DNA of 64,000 bases from Cephalopachus bancanus (GCA_027257055.1 JAPVLO010000277.1:3658001-3722000); one strand, 5' to 3'. Shown: positions 13,730-28,330, numbered from the stretch's first letter. Numbers and translations are program-made. Notes: generated by a model from the letters alone, not told the origin.

Positions 13730-14500
13730 CTTGGTGTTTCTGCTTCCAGAAGGGCTGAGTAAGCTCCTACCAGGCTCAATCCTCCTGCAGAATGACAATA
13801 AACTCTGGACAAAATACCAAAAAAGCAATTCCTGAAGGCACTAGAATGTACAAAAGAAGGCAAGTCACGAAGGGGTGTTGAATTTAGAGGGAGGGAATTA
13901 TCAATTTGGGGAGAGTTACTGCTGCTTTTACCCTGAAAAGTAGGCCAGAGCTGGCACCACAAAGGACCACAAAAACTCTCATACAAACCCACAGTCTTTC
14001 TGGCCTGAAGAACAAGAGGAGAGGGTTTGAAGCAACCACAGCCCTGAGAAAGAGAGGAAAGTCCTCGAAGGAGAAAGTCAGAGGGGGAGCTCCGAGTTCT
14101 GGGGATGAACTGCCCAGTCTCTGGCCCAGCCCTCAGCCCTGGCCTAAGCCATGCAGACTTGGTGCAGGGTGTGAGCAAAGCCGCTAAATATAAAAGGACT
14201 CACCTAGCATGCAACTTGCCATTCAAGAGACAGAATTTTCCATTTAAAGCCAACAAAATTAAGTGCCTACTAAAAAAAAAAAATTAACACTTTCCAGAAT
14301 AAAAATAAAACCATGCTGCAGCATATCACAGTCAAACTGCTAAAATCCAAATAAAAGGACAAATATTGAAAGCAGCAAGAGAAAAACCACACATTACATA
14401 TAGGGAAACAAAAACGTGAAAAACACTGACACATCACCAGAAACAATGAAGGACTGGAAATAGCGGAACATCTTTAAGGGGCCATAAAAGTGATAATCCC
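13730..14500 (+). mobile_element. L1M 5' region / ORF1-proximal fragment
   Basis: GAAAGCAGCAAGAGAAAAAC and AAACACTGACACATCACCAG are typical of the L1M ORF1 end. The upstream part (CTTCCAGAAGGGCTGAGTAA) resembles an L1M 5' section. All frames are broken. Confidence 0.6.
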
Positions 14501-16396
14501 CAGCCCAGTGGTGTTTTCAAAAGATTTCATTCACCTCAAACCTCTTGGCATAATAATACTCTCTGACTTCCATTAGATGTCTTTGGGGTTATGCTCCAGA
14601 AGCCAAGGAACCTGACTTAAGTGGCTGCAAAACATGCAAGAGCCAGGGAAAGAACCGGCACTCACCATCTTCAAACTGGACTGAAGAGAGCCAGTTCAAA
14701 GGGAGGCACCACGTCTTCGATGTCCCACACCATTCAGACGGGTGACCCGCATCAAGTGGTGGCACTTCTCCCATCTCTCTGCAAGTCCTGTCTCCTTGCC
14801 CACCCACCACCCCATGTGGGCTGAACGCTCTTTACATAGAGCATTTGGAACAGAATATCCCAAGATGGTGATGATAAACATCACCTTCACCCTAAGCTGG
14901 ATCTCTTTATTTTATGTACAGAAAAGAATGAGAATTTTTAATATGTAAATCCTATCAGGTACCGGTAAGACAGTCCTCCACTTAAATAGTGAGGGCTCAA
15001 TGAATTTCAGAGCCCACAGATAAGTAGCATTTCTGTCTGGTGCACAGTTGGTAGCTAAGCAAAAGAGAAAGCACAAATTGTCTGGCATTTTCTGAAATGG
15101 CATGGGGGTTCCTGGGTTGATCCATTTAGCCAACGTGCTGATTTCAAATCACTTTGCCTGAAAGAGTGGAATCTGAGAGATTGCCTGGGAACCACACTGG
15201 TGCTGAATTTATAAAAATCTATTAACCTTAACGTAATGAACTGGTCATGTCTGAATCTAAGTGGAAAAACCACTCTGAGATGTATCATAATAGTGCCATT
15301 CTCCTATAGGAGAGAAAGCTGCCAGTCTGTCTCTAGCCCTAATACTTGGGTACACCCAAGAGGTCAGCAATTTCAACTGCTGCCCAAAACACCTCTCTGG
15401 AATAAAAAACATAGCCAAAACACTTAGGGAATGGAGTGAAATTCTCCCACCTAAAGTTGCTTCCTCTTTTTCAAAAGTACTAGAAAAACCTTGTATTCCT
15501 AATATGAGAAAGCTATTTAGAATGGTCTATTTGGAAAGGTTCTGGAATTTTCCAATTAGGTATTGCATTACTGCAATGGGCTGCCCAGTAATCAAAGACT
15601 ACTTATTTCCCACCAGAGTTAAAAGGAAGATTAGTTCTGGTAAGTTCTCTAATGAATTTCAGTCATTGTCAACCAGAGTGGCACCAGTTTCTCTACTTTC
15701 CTATCAAAATCAAAGAAAACTCAGGAAAAATGGAAAACAAAGGCTGCTTTATTATTTTTCTATTTGAGCAGCATCTACCATTCACAAATGCTTTTTTTCT
15801 ATCTCGATGACATTCAGAAAGAAAAAAGTCTTTAAAGAAATCTCTCCATTTATAAAATGTTTCTTAACATACAAGATAACCTCTGAATTAAGTTTTAATA
15901 ATCCTACAGTGCTTGAATAACCTTAAATTATAAATTCAGTTAAATAATAAAATATAGGAAAAGATTCTCAGCAGTAGTAAGAAAGAAAACTTAAAGATTG
16001 TTACAGATGTAATACAAGAGGAAGCAGAGACAACTGTGGCACAGAGAGAAATTATGTAGAGGACACAGGAAGCTTTTATCAGTGAAGTTGGTTAAAGCTA
16101 TCCACAATATAGGCAGAACAGACACACTGACTTTCTTTCCTTTGACATGAAGAGGTAAGAAGAAATCAAATAATCATTTAGCGCCTTCCTAAAATCCTTA
16201 CTTATCTTAGATTTCTCTTTAGCCCTGAGGTAAAAAAGCTAATTAACTTATTAAAGATGACAAAATGACTACTTAACCCCAGGTCTATCACTTCAAATCT
16301 CATGCTTTTGTTATTATACCATGCTGCTGCTTAGAGAAATAATACAAATGAACTGGTTCCCAAATGAAGTAAATTTTTTTCAAAGCTAACCTTCCT
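14501..16396. other. EXTL3 intron, unique sequence
   Basis: No gene, Alu or confident repeat recognised. Short frames have no recognisable similarity. Confidence 0.6.
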
Positions 16397-16710
16397 GGCC
16401 AAGTGCCATGGCTCACACTTATAATCCCAGCATTCTAGAAGGCCAAGGCAGGAGGACTGCTTGAGCCCAGGAATTAGAGACCAGCCTGGGCAACATAGCG
16501 AGACCCTGTCTCTACAAAAAAAATTTAAATATTAGCCGGGCGTGGTGGCACGTACCTGTAGTCCTAGCTATTCAGGGGGCTGAGGCGGATCACCTGAGCC
16601 AGGGCTCAGGGCTGTGGTGAGCTGTGATCATGCCACTGTATTCCAGCCTGGGAGACAGAATGAGACCCCGACTCAAAAAAAAAAAAAACAAAAAACAACA
16701 AAAAAAAAAC
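16397..16710 (+). mobile_element. Alu, older type
   Basis: GGAATTAGAGACCAGCCTGG left arm; long A/C-rich tail. Confidence 0.94.
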
Positions 16711-16830
16711 CCACAAAAACTGAACTTCCAGCAATGTATGGCCCATCAGACCTTTTGCCTTTCCCTAGAAAGTACCTATGTATGCTGCAAGGTGAGCAGC
16801 TGACAGTTTGCTTAAGATTTGATCTAAGGG

Positions 16831-16964
16831 GCCGGGAGCAGTGGCTCAAGCCTGTAATCCCAGCACTTTGGGAGGCTGGGGCGAGAGGAGAGACCCCCTC
16901 CAGCTACTTGGAAGGCTGAGGCAGAAGGATCGCCTGAGCCCAGCAGGTCGAGGCTGCAGTGGCC
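16831..16964 (+). mobile_element. Alu with a large internal deletion
   Basis: Left arm to GGGCGAGAGG joins the right arm at CTCCAGCTACTTGG, and the end is lost after GCAGTGGCC. Confidence 0.88.
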
Positions 16965-17129
16965 ACCTCTCTCCTAGACTGCCAAATTTAATTCAGCAAG
17001 TGGATAAACATAGTCCTCAAAACTAAAGCCCTACCCTGCATATTTAGCTATTATCTTTCTTATAAAATACAAGACTTAACCATGAGAGATGGAGTAAAGA
17101 ATTAAAAACAACCTACAAGATACCCTTGA

Positions 17130-17712
17130 GGTCAGGCTCGGTGGCACAGCCTGTAATCCCAGCACTTTGGGAGGCGGAGGTAAGTGGACTGCCTGAGCCT
17201 GTGGGTTCAAGACCAGCCAGGGCAACTTGGCGAGACCTCATCTCTACAATAAATCAAAAATTAGGTTGGGCTTGGTGGCTCAGCCTGTAATCCCGCGCTT
17301 TGGGACGTCAAGGTGAGTGAACTGCCTGAGCCTGCGGGTTTGAGACCCGCCTGGGCAACTTGGTGAGACCTCATCTCTACAATAAATTAAAAAAAAAAAA
17401 AATTAGCCAGGCGTGGTAGTGCACGCCTGTAGTTCCAGCTACTTGGAAGGCTGAGGCGGAAGGATCGCTGGAGCCCAGCATGTCGAGGCTGCGGTGGCCA
17501 GGAGCGTGCCACTGCACTCCAGTCTGGGCAACTGAGTGAGACTCCAACTCAAAAAAAAAAAAAAAACTAGGCAGGTTATTGCTTCCGGCTACTTGGAAGA
17601 CTGAGGCATAAGGATTGCTGGAGCCCAGCAGGTAGATGCTTGAGTGGCTGTGAGTGTGCCACGGCCCTCCAGCCTGGGCAACATTGTGAGACTCCAACTC
17701 AAAAAAAAAAAG
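17130..17712 (+). mobile_element. Alu split in its linker by another Alu
   Basis: The outer left arm ends at ATCAAAAATTAG and resumes at CTAGGCAGGTTATTGC. Outer duplication ACCCTTGA (17122-17129; 17715-17722). Confidence 0.9.
17265..17566 (+). mobile_element. Alu nested in Alu
   Basis: Full dimer with tail inside the linker of the outer Alu; flanks AAAAATTAG / AAAAACTAG. Confidence 0.92.
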
Positions 17713-17839
17713 AAACCCTTGAAAAGGTTGTTGGAGTTAGTTCTTCAACTCCCAAATATCAAGCCCCAACTCCAGTCTTCAGGAAGACTTCTATAATACC
17801 TGGGAAATGACACAGGTCTTCCTAAAACCTTTGGGAAGT

Positions 17840-18045
17840 GATTAAAACTAGTTTCTGGAATCAGACATACTAAAGCTCGGCTCATCCACTACTTGCCATG
17901 ACTTTGGGCAAATTAATTAACCTTTTCCAGCCTCAGCTGAATACATATAAAATGAAGAAACAGTGATAAGGATATAAGTCATATAATGCTAATTACGGTG
18001 CCTAGACCCTAAGTGCCTCCTAAATGTCGACTTTCTCATCATTAT
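17840..18045 (+). mobile_element. MIR
   Basis: CTGGAATCAGACATACTAAA, ACTTTGGGCAAATTAATTAA and a tail region CCTAGACCCTAAGTGCC. Confidence 0.8.
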
Positions 18046-18103
18046 CATCAACATCTGTGTTATAACATGAATGATGTCTGTGAAATAACTGAGGGGGCTT
18101 TTT

Positions 18104-18391
18104 TGTTTGTTTGTTTTGAGTTGGAGTCTCACTCTGTCGCCCAGACTGGAGTGCAGTGGCCGCTCCCAGCCACCGCAGCCTCGACCTGCCAGGCTCCAGT
18201 GATCCTTCCACCTCAGCCTTCCGAGTAGCCGGAATTACAGGCATGCGCTACCACGCCCAGCTGATTTTTTGATTTACTGTAGAGATGAGGTCTCGCTGCC
18301 CAGGCGGGTCTCGAACCCGCGGGCTCAGGCAATCCACTCACCTCAGCCTCCCAAAGGCGCGGGATTACAGGCTGAGCCACCGAGCCCGGCT
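18104..18391 (-). mobile_element. Young Alu
   Basis: Duplication CTGAGGGGGCTTT at 18089-18101 and 18392-18404; tail mutated to (TTTG)n; 5-base left-arm deletion. Confidence 0.97.
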
Positions 18392-18551
18392 CTGAGGGGG
18401 CTTTATAGACCTTCATGGGTCCAGGATGAATTTCAGTTTCAGAGGGTCTCAGGAGATTTAGGAAGTGAGCAGCAGCGATGGAACTGGCAAGGCCTGAAAA
18501 AGCAGCAAGCAGAAACAAACTGGAATTCACAACACAGGCAGAACAGACACA

Positions 18552-18652
18552 CTTTAATAGAGAGGACTATACATGTACTTTTTTTTTTAACCTGTACAGA
18601 TTTCTGTACAGGTTAAAAAAAAAAGTACATGTATAACCCTCTCTATTAAAAG
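18552..18652. repeat. Near-perfect inverted repeat (hairpin), arms about 50 bases
   Basis: The left arm runs from CTTTAATAGAGAGG to CCTGTACAGA at 18600. The right arm, TCTGTACAGG from 18603, is its reverse complement with only one or two mismatches out to about 18652, and the loop is two bases (TT at 18601-18602). Each arm carries a ten-base T or A run. It lies about 255 bases inside the intron after the EXTL3 large exon. Confidence 0.95.
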
Positions 18653-18689
18653 TCAGTCTCAGGAGGCTAAGGTCCAGAAATTACCTACT

Positions 18690-18820
18690 GAGGACAATGT
18701 TCACTATCTGAGGAACGGACCACCTGAGACCCAATCCCCACCACTACACAATATGTCCATGTTACAAACACACATGTGTTCCCCCAAATCTAAAATAAAA
18801 ATGCAAAAAAAAAAAGCTAA
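18690..18820 (+). mobile_element. L1 3' terminus fragment
   Basis: GTCCATGTTACAAACACACA, then TCTAAAATAAAAATGC and an A-tail, resemble the very end of an L1. Confidence 0.6.
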
Positions 18821-18894
18821 GATAGCTAAAGTAAAGAAAGACACAAAAGGAACTAAGAGGAAATACTATTTCATGCTGTAAAAGAAACAGTTCA

Positions 18895-21534
<2,640 letters not shown>

Positions 21535-22297
21535 CTGCAAAAGAAAGAGAACCATGTCAGTCTTAAAGAGATTATGATATTCAACAATCCCCCCCCCACT
21601 TCATTTCTAGAAAATGCTTAAATCTAATAAAATGGAACAATTTTTGGAACACTGGTGTGTCTCTAAGAACATTATAAGGCCCATGTACAGATTTGTTTGG
21701 TATGGGTATTTTACTTAGAGTTAATATGAAAAGGATAAGTGTCCTAAACAGCTTCAGTTTGCAGCCCCCATCCACCCTCTGCTTATTTAACTGGATCTGG
21801 AGCACCATTAGAGTCCTACAACATGATGATCAATTAAACTAAACAGAGGATAAAGATGTCTGCAATAATAATGTTAGTCTATTCCACACCTAAGCATACT
21901 CTTCAGATGAAAAGAAAGACCTGCCTATCCAATCTGAATAGCTTATGTTTACTCCTAACATGAAAGTCTCCTATTGGCTACTTAACCAAAAAAGACTCTG
22001 AGCAACTCAATTTGTTAAACTTAAAGTTGAAAAAGGGTTGAAGAGAATACTTTTGATCTTTACTCACTAATCCAGAGACAAAATGTATTTCTTAGTTTGC
22101 TTCTCATTTATCTTCCATTAGTAGACATCGTGTGCTCTTTCTTAAAATATAAATAGTAACTTGCTCTTTTAGAAAGAACACTATTCTTAGAAATGAGAGG
22201 CATTATTTCTCATCCTTTGGAGACAGATCTCCTGTCAGATCTCAGTTTCCTAATCTTCCAAAATGGAAATAAGTGCACAGAGATAATATATTGTGTT

Positions 22298-22589
22298 GGC
22301 TGGGTGCAGCGGCTCAAGCCTGTAATCCCAGCACTTTGGGAGGCCAAGGTGAGTGGATTGCCTGAGCCCACAGTTCAAGAACAGCCTGAGCAACTTGGCA
22401 AGACCTCATCTCTACAATAAAAACCAAAAAAATTAGCCAGATGTGGTAGCATGCATCTGTAGTTCCAGCTACTTGGAAGGTTGAGGCAGACAGATCACCA
22501 GAGCCCAACAGGTAGATGCTGGGGTGGCCATGAGCATGCCACTGCACTCCAGCCTGGGTGACGCAGGGAGACTCCAACTCAAAAAAAAA
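22298..22589 (+). mobile_element. Alu
   Basis: GGCTGGGTGCAGCGG start; A-tail then TTAATAATAGC. Confidence 0.94.
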
Positions 22590-23020
22590 TTAATAATAGC
22601 ATATTGTGCTGCTATGAAGATAAAGCACAGAGGATACGACGGTACAATCTCAAAACAACACTCCCAGTCCTGTCCTCTAACCAAGCTTTACTGTCACAGA
22701 CTGCAGGTGCTTTCTACTTGCTTCCCCTCAAACTCAATGTACCTAGACGCAATTCATAATATTCTGTGCCACAGAACATTCCCAATTTCTCTCATTAATT
22801 TCTTCCAAAAAATATCCACCATACTCTAAACATGTCTAAGACACACTAAGTATAACTGTGGGAGAATCTAAGATGTATAATAATCTTTGACTTCATGGAA
22901 CTTCCTTTAGCCTGAGAGATAAGATATAAACAAACAACAAAGGTACTACTACAAGTAGTATAAAGTTAGTAGCATTTCACAGAGACACAATCACTCTAAC
23001 TTCTTCCTTTGTTACAAATG

Positions 23021-23314
23021 TACAAGGGGGGACAAAAAAAAAACCAAAATTATTTTTTTTGTTTTCCTGGATGAAAAAAGTCCTCAAAGGGAAACATTTT
23101 GCAGATGTGGAAGAAATAAAACAAAAAACAGTAGAAGCACTAAAAGGCATTAAAATCGACAAGTTCAAAAACTATTTTTAGCAGTGGGAAAAAAATCTTG
23201 ACAGGTGTATTTCATCAAACAGAGAGTACTTTGAATATGACTGAAGTTAAAACATGAAAAATACACAACTTTTTATAAATAAATCCCATTTGTTTGTGTG
23301 TGTCCTCCCTTGCA
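23021..23314 (+). mobile_element. Mariner copy A: short deleted element with both ends
   Basis: It starts after TA with CAAGGGGGGACAAAA and ends with GTGTGTGTCCTCCCTTG, an imperfect terminal inverted repeat. Between them only the last part of a mariner transposase remains, beginning WMKKVLKGKHFADVEE and carrying an internal stop. About 290 bases; a non-autonomous derivative. Confidence 0.8.
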
Positions 23315-23460
23315 TAACTATAAAAGGTGGGATAGAGCCTTCTCTCCCTTTAACTAAAAACAAAAAGTTGATGACAAAGTTATTACAAGGTTTAAGTGTT
23401 TGGATAATCTAAACTTGGATAATTAACTCATCAGATATCCCAAAGAATATGTGTGAACAT

Positions 23461-23750
23461 TTCTTTTTTTTTTTTTTGAGTTGGAGTCTCACTTGGTCGC
23501 CCAGACTGGAGTGCAGTGGCTGCTCCCAGCCACCACAGCCTCTCCTGCTGGGCGCCGGCGATCCTTCCGCCTCAGCCTTCCGAGTAGCCGGAATTACAGG
23601 CACGCGCTACCACGCCCGGCTGATTTTTTGATTTATTGTAGAGATGAGGTCTCGCTGCCCAGGCAGGTCTCGAACCCGCGGGCTCAGGCAATCCACTCAC
23701 CTCAGCCTCCCAAAGGCGCGGGATTACAGGCTGAGCCACTGAGCCCGGCT
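23461..23750 (-). mobile_element. Young Alu
   Basis: Flanks TATGTGTGAACATTTC and TATATGTGAACATTTC; carries the 5-base deletion and TTCCGGC variants. Confidence 0.96.
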
Positions 23751-24097
23751 TATATGTGAACATTTCTAAAGCATCTGCATTATCCTTCTGATGTAAATGT
23801 TTAAATCTCTAATTGCTTTCAAGAGAATAATCTCTATACTTATGATCAAATCATAACAAAAAACAATGGAGTGGAGGGGAAAAAAGAAAGGCATAATCGT
23901 GGCTATCTAGCTGATTCACTCCTTTCTTACCATATGCTTCAGGATCCTTCCTTTTTCTGACTTATGTAGCATTATACTTCAGCGTATACTTTCTTGAAAT
24001 GGTGAACTCCAGGGCTTGCTCTCCTGATTTAAAAGAAAATAGGAAAGTGGCTATTAGAAAAAAACTCAATACTGAAGGTACTATTAAAGAATTTATT

Positions 24098-24386
24098 GCC
24101 GGGCTCGGTGGCTCAGGCTGTAATCCCGCGCCTTTGGGAGGCTGAGGTGAGTGGATTGCCTGAGCCCGTGGGTTCGAGACCCGCCTGGGCAGCGAGACCT
24201 CATCTCTACAATAAATCAAAAAATCAGCCGGGCGTGGTAGCGCATGCCTGTAGTTCCGGCTACTTGGAAGGCTGAGGCGGAAGGATCGCCGGAGCCCGGC
24301 AGGCCGAGGCTGCGGTGGCCGGGAGCGGCCACTGCACTCCAGTCTGGGCGACAAAGTGAGACCCAACTCAAAAAAAAAAAAACAAA
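24098..24386 (+). mobile_element. Young Alu
   Basis: Exact duplication AAAGAATTTATT at 24086-24097 and 24387-24398; little diverged from neighbouring young copies. Confidence 0.97.
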
Positions 24387-24399
24387 AAAGAATTTATTT

Positions 24400-25190
24400 A
24401 CTGTCCCCTATGAAAGGCTTCTCTTGTGTCTCTAAGGTGACTGAAGAATTTACTGTCTACACAGAGACTCTCTGGAGTGAAAAGGGGGACTGTCAACGAA
24501 CACCCTAGGACAACGGTGTATACAGGTGTAAACTCTCGCAGGCAAATCGTTCAGACAGATGATGCCGACTTACATGCTCTAGGAGGGAATAAAACAAAAC
24601 ACTCAACCATGGACAAGCCCTTACTTTTTAGAGGTATATGCAGTACTGAGATATTTATAGATGAAATGATATACCTGGAATTTGCTTCAAAATAAACAGG
24701 ATGGCCAGACTCAATGGCTCAGCCTGTAATCCGCGCCTTGGGAGGCTGAGGTGAGTGAACTGCCTGAGCCCGCAGGTTTGAGACCCGCCTGGGCAACTTG
24801 GCAAGATCTCATCTCTACAATAAATTTTTTAAAAAAATTAGCCAGGCGTGGTAGCGCACGCCTGTAGTTCCAGCTACTTGAAAGGCTGAGGCGGAAGGAT
24901 TGCCGGAGCCCAGTAGGTCGAGGCTGCAGTGGCCAGGAGCAGCCACTGCACTCCAGTCTGGGCGACAGAGTGAGGCTCCAACTAAAATAAATAAATAAAT
25001 AAACAAACAGGATGAGGGTGGTGAGGAGTGTTGGGAGGTAGAGATGAACCAAGATCAGCCATGAACTGACGGCAGGTGACACTGATTGATGGGTGCACTG
25101 GAGGCTTATTATATTGGGTTCTCTGCTTTTGCTTACGTTTGAAATTTTTCATACCAGAAACTCAAAAAAATACATAGAGTCTAAACAAAA
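24400..25190 (+). mobile_element. L1 3' UTR fragment split by Alu
   Basis: GATGAAATGATATACCTGGA before the Alu at 24704-25000 continues as GGATGAGGGTGGTGAGGAGT after it. It ends near TTGAAATTTTTCATACCAGA. Confidence 0.65.
24704..25000 (+). mobile_element. Alu in L1
   Basis: Flanks AATAAACAGGAT and AAACAAACAGGAT; tail (AAAT)n. Confidence 0.95.
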
Positions 25191-25322
25191 ATGTTTTAAA
25201 AGGCATTTAGAGACTGACTATACTTAGTCTACTATTCCTAGTGCTACCAACTTACATATAAGCAGAACTGGGGATAGAAACAAATGTTCTCTAACAAGAT
25301 AACCATGATTCAAAAGAATATA

Positions 25323-25871
25323 AGGAGGGAACAAAAAAAAAAACCCCATGGAATTGTCTTTTTGAAGGGTGAGTCCCTTGTAGTAGATTCAGAATTTGCT
25401 CCTCCAGATCAAACAGTGAACCAAAGTTTTTATCTGGGAGTTCTGAGAAAGCTGCATCACAATTTATAGAAGAAACGGCTCAAACTGTGGCATGCAGGTG
25501 ACTGGTTCTTCCACCATGACAATGCACCGGCCCACACTGCGCTGAGTGTTCAGCAGTTTTGTTTTGTTTTGTTTTACCAAAAATTGGACCTCTGTGTCCC
25601 ACCCTCCCTATTACCCAATCTCACCCTAACCAACTTTTTTTTTGTTTCCCTAGATGAAAAGAGTCCTCAAAGGGAAACATTTTGCTGATGTGGAAGTACT
25701 AAAAGGTATCAAAATTGACAAGTTCAAAAGCTGTTCAGCAATGGAAAAAGTGTCTTGTCAGATATACTGCATCAAATGGAGAGTACTTTGAAAGTGACTA
25801 AAGTTTAAACATGTAAGACTAAATACACAATTTTTTTATAAATAAATTCTGGGTTTTCTTGGGGTCCCATT
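25323..25871 (+). mobile_element. Mariner copy B: deleted element
   Basis: The 5' end AGGAGGGAACAAAA follows TA; the 3' end TTCTTGGGGTCCCAT precedes TA. The remaining transposase segment covers the region around FFHHDNAPAHTALSVQQF (near 25500-25560). The second catalytic Asp of the DD34D triad sits in HHDNAPAHT. It then runs to the C-terminus with stops and a frame break. Its 5' untranslated part (CCCTTGTAGTAG) is shared with copy C. Confidence 0.82.
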
Positions 25872-26154
25872 AAGTTTCATCTCTTTTAGTAGAATAAGAC
25901 AAAATGTGGTCAATGTCCAGCTGCATAAACTTCCTTTCCTAAACAACTAATTAAATTATTTCAAGTGCCAAAGAAAGTGTAAACTCTCAGAATCAGTTCT
26001 GTCATTGTCTGGAAAAATGACAATGCAAGTTTAAGTACCCAGAAATAAAAGTCACTGTAACACTGATAAGGAACAATCTTCAGAGTTTTGTTTTTTTTTT
26101 ACTCCAAATATACAAGTTTTTATTAATCTCCAGTCACCTGCCACAGCATTTAAT

Positions 26155-26985
26155 GCCTTCATTCCTGTCCCCTGAAATGCATTCTACATATAGCATCCAG
26201 GATCATCTTAAAATATGAATTAGACCACGTCTCTCTCCTCCCTAAGCATTTTCTTTTTTTTTTTTTTTGGAGTTGGAGTCTCCCTCTGTCACCCAGGCTG
26301 GAGTGCAGTGGCCACTCCCGGCCACCGCAGCCTCGCCTGCTGGGCTCCGGCAATCCTTCCGCCTCAGCCTTCCGAGTAGCCGGAACTACAGGCATGCACT
26401 ACCATGCCCGGCTGATTTTTTGATTTATTGTAGAGATGAGGTCTCGCCGCCCAGGCGGGTCTCAAACCCGCGGGCTCAGGCAATCCACTCACCTCAGCCT
26501 CCCAAAGACGCAGGATTACAGGCTGAGCCACCGAGCCCGGCTCCCTAAGCATTTTCAATGGCTTCCCACTGTCCTGCCAGGCCCTTCACATCTATCTCAC
26601 TTGCCATCGCTGTCCCCTTTGGCTCACTTTCGTTCCACTGCCTCCTTTCACCTCCTCAACCACACCAACCTTCTCACTGTCTCAGAACCTTCACACCGCT
26701 GTCCTTCTCACCTGCAGTGTTCTTCCCCAGGCATTTCCTTGGTTGACTCTTTCTCCTGTAAGACCTTTCAGTTCTTCATTTTCTGGACATTCCCACCTAA
26801 AGTAGTTTTCTTATGCCTAATGCTTTCTGGCAATGACCTATTGATTTCCTTCCTATATCTTTTGATTTACTTATTTATTTCCTATCTACTCCATCAAAGG
26901 CCTTTAGGACAAGGGTCTCATCTGCTTAGATCACTGCTACATCACCAACAACCAGCACAGTGCTCTATAAATATTGGTACCCAGT
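26155..26985 (+). mobile_element. L2 split by Alu
   Basis: Pyrimidine-rich L2 3' phrases (CAATGGCTTCCCACTGTCC, GCACAGTGCTCTATAAATA) on both sides of the Alu. Confidence 0.75.
26254..26540 (-). mobile_element. Young Alu
   Basis: Exact duplication CTCCCTAAGCATTTTC at 26238-26253 and 26541-26556. Confidence 0.97.
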
Positions 26986-27109
26986 CTTCCTCTTAACTCC
27001 TACTGAAAGAATTCCTCAAGACTCTCAACATAATCTGCTAACGAATCCACTGACAAATAACACTGCAAAATAAAAAGAGAATTTCAGAACTAGGAGGAGG
27101 CTTGATGGC

Positions 27110-27235
27110 CATATGGACTTGCAGCTAGACTACCTGAGAATTTGAGAATGTTACATAATTCCTCTGGGTCTATTTACTCCTTTGTAAAGTGATGCTGAAA
27201 GTCCCTACCTACCACCAGGGTTCTTGTATAGTTAT
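27110..27235 (+). mobile_element. MIR fragment
   Basis: TTACATAATTCCTCTGGGTC, then CTTTGTAAAGTGATGCTGA. Confidence 0.6.
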
Positions 27236-27239
27236 ACAA

Positions 27240-28330
27240 TATATTACAGATAAAAGAAAATTGTGAGACACAGCCAAAGCAATGCTAAGAGGAAACTTTT
27301 ATGCATGAACTCTTTGAAGGCTGGCACGGTACCTCATACCTATAATCACAGCACTTCGGGAAGCTGAGGTGAGAGGACTGTCGAAGCCTGTGGGTTCAAG
27401 CCCAGTCTAGGCAACTTGGTAAGACCTCGTTTCTACAATAAATCAAAAAATTAGCCGGGCATGGTGGCGTGTGCCTGTAGTTCCAGCTACTTGGAAGGCT
27501 AAGGCAAAAGGATCACCTGAGACCAGCAGGTTGAGGCTGCGGTGGCCGTGAGCTTGTCATTGCACTCCAACCTGGGTGACAGAGTGAGATTCTGACTCAA
27601 AAAAAAAAAGAAAGGAGGAAAAGTCTCAAAACAATAATCTACACTCCTACTTCAAGAACCTAAAAAGAACATAAAGAGAAGAAATCAATGAAATCGATAA
27701 CCAAAAAATGAGAAAAGTAAATAAAGACATTTGTCAACAGTTTGACAGACCTGCAAGAATGACCTCCTCCCCCCAAAAAGAGAGAGAGAGAAAAGACACA
27801 AATTACCATCATCAAGAATGAAACAGGAGCTATCACTACAGTCCTGCAGGCATCAAAAAGATAGTAAGGGAAGACTACAAACAGCTCTACACACATAAAC
27901 GAAATGAATCAGTTCATGAAAAAACACAAACCACCACAGCTCACCCAATGTGAAAGATCATCTGGATTCGTTTTATAACTATTAAATAAAGACTTTGTAA
28001 GTTTAAAACTCCAAAAAAATAAACCTCCAGCCCCAGATGGTTTCACTGAAGAATTCTACTAAACATCTAAAAGAAAAAAAAAACACTTACTCTACACAAT
28101 TTCTTCCAGAGGTGGGGAATACTTCCCAGTTCATTTTATAAACATAACATTACCCTGTTACCAAAACCAGACAAAGATAATACCAACAACAACAACAAAA
28201 GAAAACTACAAATACCTCTCACGAATACAGGTACAAAAATAATTAACATATCAGGGAAAAGAATTCAGCAATATATAGAAAGAATTATAACATATTTAAG
28301 AAGGGAAGTATTAAGTAGGGAAGTGTTACT
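27240..28330 (+). mobile_element. L1 ORF2 fragment split by Alu
   Basis: AAAGCAATGCTAAGAGGAAA, AGAAGAAATCAATGAAATCG and CCCCAGATGGTTTCACTGAA are ORF2-type L1 sequence with many breaks. Confidence 0.75.
27318..27611 (+). mobile_element. Alu in L1
   Basis: Full dimer with moderate divergence; no clear duplication. Confidence 0.94.

Noticed and set aside
16105..16125. Shared GGCAGAACAGACACACT with 18537-18553
   Set aside because: Short match without extension on either side; not enough to call a repeat.
26436..26996. 186-codon frame
   Set aside because: Formed by antisense Alu followed by L2 sequence.
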